A stretch of DNA of 58,817 bases from assembly GCF_026013475.1 (NCBI RefSeq), contig NZ_JAPDPH010000015.1:1-58817 (forward strand), in the 5' to 3' direction. The position numbers and the translations under genes were made by a program. The notes under the pieces are model-generated. The model saw only the letters and a program-made list of their open reading frames with translations. It was not told the DNA's origin and ran no database searches. Source of the DNA: Micromonospora yasonensis (GTDB taxonomy: Bacteria > Actinomycetota > Actinomycetes > Mycobacteriales > Micromonosporaceae). Below are positions 9,401 to 15,748 of the stretch, one piece after another; within the stretch, counting starts at the first letter, position 1, and each line of letters starts with the position of its first letter.

Positions 9401-10851
9401 GCGGCACCGAGCGGATCGACCGCGCTCCCCCCGTCCGGCATCGTGACGACGATGTTGCCCGCGCTGTTGCGGTGCCATCGCAGATCCGCCGGCGCATCAC
9501 CGACCAGGGTGATCTTCGTGTTGGCGTTCACCGGCACGTCGGCGCCGAGCGTCAGCGTGTCACCCGGCCACTGCAACGCCGTCGCGTACAGGTCGCCCTT
9601 GTTCAGGCTGTAGCGGACGGGAACAGCGCTGGCGGGCTCCTCGGCGCGTGTCCAGTACGTCGAGCCGTAGATCGCCTCCCCGTTGGTCTTCAGCCATTGC
9701 CCGACGTCGCGCAGCCGGGAGGCCTGCGCCTCGGGGATCGTGCCGTCGGCGTCCGGACCGACATCGAGCAGCAGGTTGCCGTTCTTGCTGACGATGTCGA
9801 CCAGGTCGTGCACGATCTGGGCGGAGGACAGGTAGTCCTCGACGGGCTCGTTCTTGTTCAGCCCGTACGAAAAGCCGATCCCGCGGCTGGACTCCCACTT
9901 GTTCGTCTTGATGTCCGAGACCTTCTCGTACTCGGGCGTTTCGAAGTCGAGCTGGTCACCACGGTAGGCAGGGCCCGGCCTGACCCGGCACCGGTTGGCG
10001 ACGGCGACCTCCTTGGGCTGCGGGCGCTCAGCGGCCTGGTTGTAGAAGTGGGCCAGCGTGTCGCCCATCTTCCAGTAGCTGGCGTCGCGTTCCCACTCGC
10101 CGTCGCACCACAGGAGGTCCGGGTCGTAGTCGTCGATGAGCTCGTTCATCTGCGGCAGCATGTAGTCGGTGACGTAGTCCTCGCCGCTGGCGACACCGGC
10201 GTAGGGAATCTGCGTGCCCGTGTACGGGTTGGTCGGCCGCCGGCCGGTGTAGTTCGGGTTGTACCACTCGTAGTTGGAGTAGTAGAAGCCACGCTTCAAA
10301 CCCGAGCCCTCGGCCGCGTCGAACAACATCCTCGCCAGGTCCTTCTTCGGACCGTGGTGCACGACGCTGCGCGTGCTCTGCTTGGTGTCCCACAGGGCGA
10401 CGCCTTCGTGATGCTTGGAGGTCAACACGAAGTACTTGGCGCCGGCGTCCTGGAACAGCTTCACCCATTCATCGGGCCGGTAGTTCTCGGCCTTCCAGTC
10501 GTCCATGAACTCGTCGTAGTTCTTGTCCGGGCCGTAGGTGTTCTGGTGATAGTTGTAGGTGGCCGAGTTCTTGCTGTTCATGTAGTTGCCGTACCACTCG
10601 GCGTAGCTCTTCCGGGGCCCCCACGCGGGAACGCTGTAGGCACCCCAGTGGATGAAGATCCCGAACTTCGCGTCGTCAAACCACTGCGGCGTGGAATGCT
10701 TCTCAAGCGAGGCATAGTCACCGGTGTAACGGTCAGGCGGCTCACCCTCCACTGGGGAGGCGACCGACGGACCCCCCGCCATGACCAGTGCCAGGACACC
10801 CGACATGGCAGACCCGGCAATCCGAAGCAAGCGCTCTCGACGTCGTCGCAT
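6439..10851 (-). CDS. GH29 fucosidase / F-type lectin / GH20 hexosaminidase / LamG fusion, secreted
   Basis: A 1470-residue exported enzyme with two catalytic domains. In order: signal peptide (1-32), GH29 barrel (about 40-400, nucleophile D250 in LLWCDGEW), beta domain, NEW3 (about 500-590), F-type lectin module (about 600-745, H637 and R665-x-D667-x4-R672), GH20b cap (about 755-890), GH20 barrel (about 900-1200, catalytic D1064-E1065 in HLGGDEMPPN) and a LamG/concanavalin-type domain (about 1250-1470). It could remove fucose and then the exposed hexosamine or lacto-N-biose from one chain. The ATG at 10851 was preferred to GTG at 10887 because GGGAG lies upstream and the signal peptide fits. 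It is first in a three-gene operon, with a good promoter at 10936-10964. The GH20 specificity cannot be decided by eye. Confidence 0.93.
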   Translation of the reverse strand: MRRRRERLLRIAGSAMSGVLALVMAGGPSVASPVEGEPPDRYTGDYASLEKHSTPQWFDDAKFGIFIHWGAYSVPAWGPRKSYAEWYGNYMNSKNSATYNYHQNTYGPDKNYDEFMDDWKAENYRPDEWVKLFQDAGAKYFVLTSKHHEGVALWDTKQSTRSVVHHGPKKDLARMLFDAAEGSGLKRGFYYSNYEWYNPNYTGRRPTNPYTGTQIPYAGVASGEDYVTDYMLPQMNELIDDYDPDLLWCDGEWERDASYWKMGDTLAHFYNQAAERPQPKEVAVANRCRVRPGPAYRGDQLDFETPEYEKVSDIKTNKWESSRGIGFSYGLNKNEPVEDYLSSAQIVHDLVDIVSKNGNLLLDVGPDADGTIPEAQASRLRDVGQWLKTNGEAIYGSTYWTRAEEPASAVPVRYSLNKGDLYATALQWPGDTLTLGADVPVNANTKITLVGDAPADLRWHRNSAGNIVVTMPDGGSAVDPLGAAYSLRIHTPNAPIVVRGRLELPARVSPGATADATLSYTNVGDSTLTGLTVTGVTPQGWSLTGAQPVASLKPRETVTQRVKITVPDDTAAGSVPVTVTASVAGLTVTATDTVQVGRVNLALGKPAKQSSLAWDGAPERAVDGNTSGVYGQGSITHTAEPSNQAWWQVDLGAAEELAELRIYNRSDCCADRLRNYWVMTSEQEIRGQSLEEAKSSPGVTAIRQAATAGTPSVIDLAGVKGRYVRIQLESATNPLSLAEVEVYHQREPSPATLKPGVVPELASWQAGAGRYTFADDAQVTYPAEHKSLATTGASMPGLADRTLAEVAKTVAADYTTVTGRAMAAGPGTRESDRGIRLRLVAENELGAEGYRLTVDGRVTIEANTTAGLYYGSRTVLQLLRQDEGHDTLPHGQTVDVPSKPQRWFGIDAARKYYTPEYIKDTIREMGWTKQNMLQLHLVEPEGFRLYSDNLPGLTSKKFAYSREQIREFIELGRENNVQVVPGFEFPGHTDPVSNYFKIGMGHGPNPDGSGATPDNSCGQQYVYGWVNPSFAMNIMRPEAVTAAERILDEFMPWFASPYVHLGGDEMPPNLVNCPAVKTFLANNSDRYSTFGDLFNDYINQVNDHVVAKGKRSIIYNGFEYADAPMHKVDTDVIVMDYTGDGSDPRLAAYDRIQAGPSGNLYVTANAVHKLYGNPSWAHTSWRLNASPKLLGGTVHVWNDYQMWAPDAYSDQWSAPLRDAAGNTMWHNAAPATTYAQFTQLKARIGKAPGWNGFPSQQPTTDGRPVHTYTFEPAAYPEGWNDGAPGMNVRPVLDGTGSLHMSTQIIGVPSYADGRSGKALKFTGRGDGLGIGGLDIPGPWTYTQWVRKDGTLNDANLLGSRAGNIKLEQYGTGGKVGFTKVGVADYAFDYSVPLGQWTQLTFVSDGSSTTLYVNGERRQMLPQTIPLPQAYFGQLNGTTLNGAIDDAAVYAQALTDEQVRAQYTTTLSTTG

Positions 10852-10935
10852 ACGTGCGGCTCCCAGCAGCCAGGGACGGGCAACCACCAGACGGGGCAGA
10901 TGCCATCCGTACCGAGAAAGACCCGATGACCGAGG

Positions 10936-10964
10936 ATCGTAGGCGCGACGCCACTTAGAAGCAA
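10936..10964 (-). promoter_or_regulatory. Sigma70-type promoter of the fusion-glycosidase operon
   Basis: On the minus strand the -35 hexamer TTGCTT (10959-10964) and the -10 hexamer TACGAT (10936-10941) are separated by 17 bases. The -10 lies about 85 bases upstream of the fusion gene start at 10851. This is a visual match only. Confidence 0.45.
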
Positions 10965-11056
10965 CGAGTCACGTCGATCAGGATTGATCGAAAGATCACT
11001 ACTCGCGGCAGGCCGGGATCAACTGCGAGACCAGCGTCTGGCGGGATCTGGACGAT

Positions 11057-11065
11057 CATCCGAGG
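11057..11065. promoter_or_regulatory. CATCCGA-G half-conserved dyad, candidate regulator site
   Basis: CATCCGAGG matches the CATCSGATG dyad at 8 of 9 positions and lies in the divergent glycosidase promoter region. A partner site lies 72 bases further on (11129-11137). Binding is inferred. Confidence 0.25.
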
Positions 11066-11128
11066 CTGAGCCTACGCCGGGCCCAGCACCCCGGGACTCT
11101 CCGACGGACGGAGCACCTCCGCTCGAGA

Positions 11129-11137
11129 CATCGGATC
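11129..11137. promoter_or_regulatory. CATCGGATC dyad, candidate regulator site
   Basis: GACATCGGATC matches the dyad found in front of the GntR gene at 8 of 9 core positions. It may belong to the same regulon; this is inferred from sequence similarity alone. Confidence 0.28.
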
Positions 11138-11713
11138 TCTGTCCGGACCCGTTCCAGCCTCGGCCAGGTAGTCACGCCGGCCGGCAGGCTGGAATCAACA
11201 TCACCAACGCGGCAACGGCGGTACGGCGAGCGCGTCCCACGCACCGGAACCGACGACTCACGGGCTCGGCCGTCGCCGACAGTGTGCGACTCACACACCT
11301 TGCGTCAAGGCTATGCACATAAATTACGGATGGCGTCCGGCGGGGGGCGATCAACCGCTCACCCCCGTGACAGGCAGGCCATAGTGAGGTATGAATGTTC
11401 ATGTCTGCCTGTTACTGATCGCTGCGAGGCTTAAATGCGCACGTTTATTCACTCAGCCCGCTGACCTGCAACCCGTGAACGGCCTCCTGACCGTTCAGCC
11501 GGTTGATTCCCGTCACCGGCACACCGTGCCGGCACCACGTTCCACCGGAAATGTGGTGCCAGCGAGCCGCGGCGTGCGCCCCTGCTCAGGGAGGCGCCAC
11601 GACGGTACGAAAGCCGGGCGATCGGCGGCCGCCGCTGATCGCCGTACGGCCGGGGACGGCCACCGGGTCGTCGCGCCGGCCGGGCAAACCCACCACATGG
11701 GAAGGGAAGGCTG

Positions 11714-14065
11714 ATGTCAAGCAGAGGACCAGGCAGGCTATTGCGACTCGCCGCGACGGTGCTGGTGACACTGGCTGCGACCACGGTGAGTGCCACGCCG
11801 AGCACCGCCACCGCGGCGGGTTCCACCCCGATAGTGGTACCAGCGGTGATCCCTGAACCGACCTCGATGAGCATCGAGCCGGGCCGTTCGTTCCAGGTGA
11901 CGGCGCGTACGAGTGTGGTGGTGGACGGATCCGAGGAGGCGTTGGCGATCGGCGAGTACCTCGCCGAGCTGCTGCGGCCGGCAACCGGCTACGCGGTGCC
12001 GACGTCGCGGTTCAACGAGACCCCGGCGGCGCACGCCATCATGCTGCGGATCACCGACGACGACGGTTCCTTCGGGCCGGAGGCCTACCGCCTCGATGTG
12101 ACGCCCGGGATGGTGCTGCTGCAGGCCGCCACCGCGCAGGGCCTGTTCCACGGCGTGCAGACGCTGCGGCAGCTGCTGCCGGCGCAGGTCGAGGCCGACT
12201 CGGTGCAGAGCGGTCCGTGGCGGATTCCGGGGGTGCACGTGGTCGACCAGCCCCGGTACGCCTGGCGCGCGGCGATGCTCGACCCCGCCCGGCATTTCCT
12301 GACCGTAGCCGAGGTGAAGCGGTACATCGAACTGCTCGCGCTGTACAAGATGAACACGTTGCACCTGCACCTTGCCGACGATCAGGGCTGGCGGATCCAG
12401 ATCGACAGCTGGCCGCGGCTGGCGACCTACGGCGGCAGCACCGAGGTGGGTGGCGGCCCGGGCGGCTACTACACCAAGGACGACTACCGCGAGATCGTGG
12501 CGTACGCGGCCAAGCACCAGATCACCGTGGTGCCCGAGATCGACATGCCGGGTCACACCAACGCGGCGCTGGCCTCGTACGCCGAACTCAACTGCAATGG
12601 CGTGGCTCCGAAGCTGTACACCGGCACCGGAGTCGGCTTCAGCTCGCTGTGCATCGACAAGCCGATCACCTACCAGTTCATCGATGACGTGATCCGCGAA
12701 CTCGCCGCCATGACGCCGGGGAGCTACCTCCACATCGGTGGCGACGAGGCGCACGTGACCCCGCACGACGACTACGTCCGCTTCATCGACCGGGTCGAGG
12801 ACATCGTGAACCGGCACGGCAAGACGATGATCGGGTGGGAGGAGATCAGCGCCGCCGACACCGCGCCGCCCACCGTCGCGCAGTACTGGAGCACGCCGGC
12901 CGAGGCGAAGGCCGCCGCCGACAAGGGCATGGAGGTCATCATGTCGCCGGCGCAGAAGGCGTACCTGGACATGAAGTACGACCCGAGTACGCCGCTCGGC
13001 CTGAGCTGGGCCGGCTACACCGATGTGCGGGACGGCTACGAGTGGGACCCGGGCAGCTTCGTGACCGGGCTGGACGAATCGAAGATCCGCGGCGTGGAGG
13101 CCCCGTTGTGGGGCGAAACCATCGAGGACATCGACGACGTCGAGTTCATGACCTTCCCGCGCATCCCGGGAGTCGCCGAGCGGGGCTGGTCGACCGCCGC
13201 GGGACGCTCGTGGGACGAGTACCGGCTGCGGCTGGGCGCGCACGGTCCCCGCTGGGACCTGATGTCGGTCAACTACTACCGCTCTCCCCAGGTGCCCTGG
13301 GGCGAGCCGGCCCCGGTCGCGGTCGCCACCGACGACCAGGTGCTCTACGAGCCGGACGGATCCGCCCGCGTCACGGTCACCGTCACCAACCGCAGCACCG
13401 GCTCACTCAGCGACCTGGCCGTCGCGCTCGCCGTCCCAGACAGCAGCGAAGTCCAACCAGCCGTCCGACACCTCGAGGTGCTGCCCGCGGGACAGACCCA
13501 GCAGCTGACCTTCGACATCTCCTTCGCCCAGGCCGGAGCCCGGGCCGCCGAGTCGGCCACCACCGTCACCTGGCAGGCTCCGGTCCCCGGTGATGTCCGG
13601 CTGCGCAGCCCGCTGCGACTCTCCTGCGCAGAGGATGCCACCAGTCCGGTAGCCGTAACGTACGCCGACAGCCAGGAGACAGTCGGCGAGAACGGCGCAG
13701 CCACCAACACCATCGACGGTGACCCCAACACCATCTGGCACACCCAATGGCGCGACTCCTCACCCGGTTATCCCCACGAGATCCAGGTCGACCTGGGCGC
13801 GGCCAGCTCCGTGTGCGCGTTCCGCTACCTGCCCCGGCAGAACGGCGTCAACGGAACCGTCGACCGGTACGAGGTCTACCTCAGCGCCGACGGCCACACG
13901 TGGGGACAGCCGATCGCCAGCGGACGCTTCGGGACCACCGGCCAGGGCGAGAAGTGGGTACCGCTGCCCGAGACCGGTGCCCGGTACGTGCGCTTCGTCG
14001 CACTGAGCGAGATCAACGGCCGCCCGTGGGCCGCCGCCGCCGAGATCAGCGCCGACATGCGGTGA
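11714..14065 (+). CDS. Secreted GH20 beta-N-acetylhexosaminidase with discoidin module
   Basis: A 783-residue exported exo-beta-N-acetylhexosaminidase. It has a signal peptide (1-35), a GH20b cap (about 40-175) and a GH20 barrel from about 180 to 520. Conserved blocks are LHLHLADDQGWRIQI, PEIDMPGHTNAAL and the catalytic pair D344-E345 in LHIGGDEAHVTP. A NEW3-like beta domain (about 535-635) and an F5/8-type C module (about 645-780, with TIDGDPNTIWHT) complete it. The ATG at 11714 follows the purine-rich GGGAAGGGAAGG. It is a single gene closed by a terminator at 14087-14117 and transcribed divergently from the three-gene glycosidase operon. Its substrate-assisted mechanism releases GlcNAc or GalNAc from non-reducing ends. 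Confidence 0.94.
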   Translation: MSSRGPGRLLRLAATVLVTLAATTVSATPSTATAAGSTPIVVPAVIPEPTSMSIEPGRSFQVTARTSVVVDGSEEALAIGEYLAELLRPATGYAVPTSRFNETPAAHAIMLRITDDDGSFGPEAYRLDVTPGMVLLQAATAQGLFHGVQTLRQLLPAQVEADSVQSGPWRIPGVHVVDQPRYAWRAAMLDPARHFLTVAEVKRYIELLALYKMNTLHLHLADDQGWRIQIDSWPRLATYGGSTEVGGGPGGYYTKDDYREIVAYAAKHQITVVPEIDMPGHTNAALASYAELNCNGVAPKLYTGTGVGFSSLCIDKPITYQFIDDVIRELAAMTPGSYLHIGGDEAHVTPHDDYVRFIDRVEDIVNRHGKTMIGWEEISAADTAPPTVAQYWSTPAEAKAAADKGMEVIMSPAQKAYLDMKYDPSTPLGLSWAGYTDVRDGYEWDPGSFVTGLDESKIRGVEAPLWGETIEDIDDVEFMTFPRIPGVAERGWSTAAGRSWDEYRLRLGAHGPRWDLMSVNYYRSPQVPWGEPAPVAVATDDQVLYEPDGSARVTVTVTNRSTGSLSDLAVALAVPDSSEVQPAVRHLEVLPAGQTQQLTFDISFAQAGARAAESATTVTWQAPVPGDVRLRSPLRLSCAEDATSPVAVTYADSQETVGENGAATNTIDGDPNTIWHTQWRDSSPGYPHEIQVDLGAASSVCAFRYLPRQNGVNGTVDRYEVYLSADGHTWGQPIASGRFGTTGQGEKWVPLPETGARYVRFVALSEINGRPWAAAAEISADMR

Positions 14066-14086
14066 CGTCCGTACGGTAGAAAGGGT

Positions 14087-14117
14087 GCGGTCCGTGCCGT
14101 CAACCGGCACGGACCGC
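14087..14117 (+). terminator. Hairpin terminator after the GH20 gene
   Basis: Two perfect 13-nt arms (GCGGTCCGTGCCG and its complement) flank a 5-nt loop, 21 bases after the GH20 stop codon. There is no T-tract. Confidence 0.7.
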
Positions 14118-14119
14118 CC
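14106..14119 (+). repeat. 14-bp direct repeat, left copy
   Basis: GGCACGGACCGCCC overlaps the right arm of the terminator and recurs exactly at 15487-15500. The two copies bracket the EamA transporter gene and an IS remnant, which might mark the ends of an inserted segment. Confidence 0.45.
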
Positions 14120-14286
14120 ATCGGGCCGGCGGTTCCGCTGTCCACCCGCACCTTCCTCGCCTGGCCGATCTCAGCGCCACAAGCATCAGCCTCGGCCCGG
14201 CGAGCCCACTGACCGTGCCGATCCCGAACGATGCGGGTAGAGCACGCTCAGCCGCTCAGCGCTCCCCGATGTGGATTTGGTGAGGC

Positions 14287-15312
14287 ATGTCAACGATGCG
14301 ACAGGCGTCATGCCAGCACACCTCCTGTCATGTCCAGCACACACCTTCTAGACGACGCGCGTTGAACGAGCAAGGCCGCAGGGTCCGATTGGTTCGGGAG
14401 TCGGCTGCCCTGGTCACGCTGCTGGCCTCGACATGGCTGATGGTGGGAGCGTCGCTTCACGAGGCGGGCATTGCAACCGTGTCGGCAGGTCGTACCGGAT
14501 TCGCTGTTCTGGGCTTGCTGACGCTCACCTGGTGGTCAACACTCCGCGCGTCGTCATCCACGGGTAAACACTCCACCCATGCCGTGGCACCTCGGTACCG
14601 ATGGTGGCAGGTTGCGCTCCTCGCGCTGTCGGGCGTGACCGCCTACACGGTGCTTTCGACTGTCGCGATCAACCTTGCCGGCCCGGCGTTGCCCACCTTG
14701 GTCATGTCACTCACCCCGGCCGTGGTCCTGGTCGCAGAAGGCATGCTGGCACGCGCACGTCCGCCAACACGCACGATCGTCGGAACGGCCCTCGCGGTCG
14801 CGGGTGCCGTGCTCTACGTGATCCCCCAGCTCGCGGGAGCACTCGGGCACGACGTCGCGCTCGGGGCATTGTTCGCGGTCGCGGCGATGCTGTCGATGGC
14901 GTTCTACGGCCTCTACTTCGCGAGGGTGAACCGAACCTATCAGGGAGCGATGGCACCGCAGATCATGCCAGTCTTCGCGGTCGGGGCGATCCCACTCGCG
15001 ATCTGGGCCTCGGTAGAGTTCGCGGCTGGAGCCACGGTCAGCTGGACAGTGATCGGGATGCTCGCACTCCTCGGCACCGTGATCTATGTCCCCGCCTACC
15101 TCTTGCAGCATCGGATCCTGTTGATCGGTGGACCGTCCTACTCGGCACTCCTCGGACTCGCCGTCCCTCCACTGGTAGGGGTCAGCTCCGCGATGCTGCA
15201 TTTAGCCGGGGTCCCCCCGCCAATGCAGATCGCTGGCATGGCACTCACGTTGCTCGGGATGTTCCTCGTCATCCGTCGCAAGCTCGAACCAGCAAAGGAA
15301 ACTATTTCATGA
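14287..15312 (+). CDS. EamA/DMT-family membrane transporter
   Basis: A 341-residue integral membrane protein with two EamA repeats and about ten hydrophobic segments. The first is around residues 38-58 (ALVTLLASTWLMVGASLHEA), and the second repeat follows an internal GAVLYVIPQL region. Such drug/metabolite transporters usually export amino acids or metabolites; the substrate is unknown. ATG at 14287 follows GGTGAGG, but the first 35 residues are polar and unusual for the family, so a later start (for example TTG near 14361) is possible. Its codon choice looks less G/C-biased than that of the flanking glycosidases, and the gene lies between 14-bp direct repeats. It may therefore be a separate acquisition. 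It is oriented against the GH97 gene. Confidence 0.85.
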   Translation: MSTMRQASCQHTSCHVQHTPSRRRALNEQGRRVRLVRESAALVTLLASTWLMVGASLHEAGIATVSAGRTGFAVLGLLTLTWWSTLRASSSTGKHSTHAVAPRYRWWQVALLALSGVTAYTVLSTVAINLAGPALPTLVMSLTPAVVLVAEGMLARARPPTRTIVGTALAVAGAVLYVIPQLAGALGHDVALGALFAVAAMLSMAFYGLYFARVNRTYQGAMAPQIMPVFAVGAIPLAIWASVEFAAGATVSWTVIGMLALLGTVIYVPAYLLQHRILLIGGPSYSALLGLAVPPLVGVSSAMLHLAGVPPPMQIAGMALTLLGMFLVIRRKLEPAKETIS

Positions 15313-15361
15313 TCAGCCACCTCACTTCCACCCGTCGGGGTTGCCGTAGTTTGGTGCCGGG

Positions 15362-15439
15362 CCGCACGAGGAGCATCAGCCGGCCGAACACCCGAATCAT
15401 GACCAGGTAGAGCGGTCGAACAGCCACGAACCCGATCAT
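15362..15439 (-). pseudogene. Remnant of IS integrase N-terminus
   Basis: The minus strand reads MIGFVAVRPLYLVMIRVFG and then RLMLLVR. This strongly resembles the hydrophobic start of rve-type actinobacterial IS transposases (LYLVxxRVFxxLxLLxR). The similarity stops after about 26 codons and the frame ends at 15302, so only a stub remains. The identification rests on recall of the family's N-terminal pattern. Confidence 0.45.
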
Positions 15440-15486
15440 GCCCCAGCTCGGTAAAACCCCAGATCACAGCCTGTGCGTCGAGTTCT

Positions 15487-15500
15487 GGCACGGACCGCCC
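15487..15500 (+). repeat. 14-bp direct repeat, right copy
   Basis: An exact second copy of GGCACGGACCGCCC (left copy at 14106-14119). The segment between the copies is about 1.4 kb. Confidence 0.45.
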
Positions 15501-15569
15501 CCTGCAACGCGCCGTTGGGCCCGGGGTTGGCCCGCTCCCCTGTCGGCGGCGAGCCTGTCGCTTTCCAGG

Positions 15570-15653
15570 TGCACATCATCCTCGGCCTGATAGTCCTTGG
15601 GTCTGCCGTGATTTGGCCGACCTGAGGTCTGCGTGCGCCGAGGATGATGTGCA
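15570..15653. repeat. 17-bp perfect inverted repeat around a 50-base core
   Basis: The arms 15570-15586 and 15637-15653 (TGCACATCATCCTCGGC and its complement) are perfect. The 84-base unit sits between the convergent EamA and GH97 genes. It could be a terminator with a long loop or a miniature mobile-element remnant; the nearby integrase stub favours the second. Confidence 0.5.
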
Positions 15654-15748
15654 GAGATCGCTGGTGGGAACGCGGATCCGGCTCACCGCGGCGCCGACTG
15701 CTGCGGCATGTAGCTAACTGTGCGGGTGAGAACAGACCGGCGGGTGGC

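Larger units (their letters stand above)
10852..11713. other. Divergent promoter region between two glycosidase units
   Basis: This 862-base gap separates the GH29-GH20 fusion (leftward) from a GH20 gene (rightward). It holds a good leftward promoter (10936-10964), two 8/9 matches to the CATCSGATG dyad (11057-11065 and 11129-11137) and a small inverted repeat GTGTG-N5-CACAC near 11282-11296. No gene is convincing; the open frames here lack Shine-Dalgarno sequences and recognisable motifs. The stretch before 11714 carries the purine-rich ribosome-binding site of the GH20 gene. Confidence 0.5.
15313..15748. other. Gap with IS remnant and long inverted repeat
   Basis: This 436-base stretch between two convergent genes holds the decayed start of an integrase on the minus strand, the second copy of a 14-bp repeat and a 17-bp inverted repeat (15570-15653). 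No intact gene is seen. Confidence 0.5.

Noticed and set aside
11738..13243. 501-codon antisense frame opposite the GH20 gene
   Set aside because: The plus-strand protein shows full GH20 motifs; the antisense product is low-complexity and unmatched.
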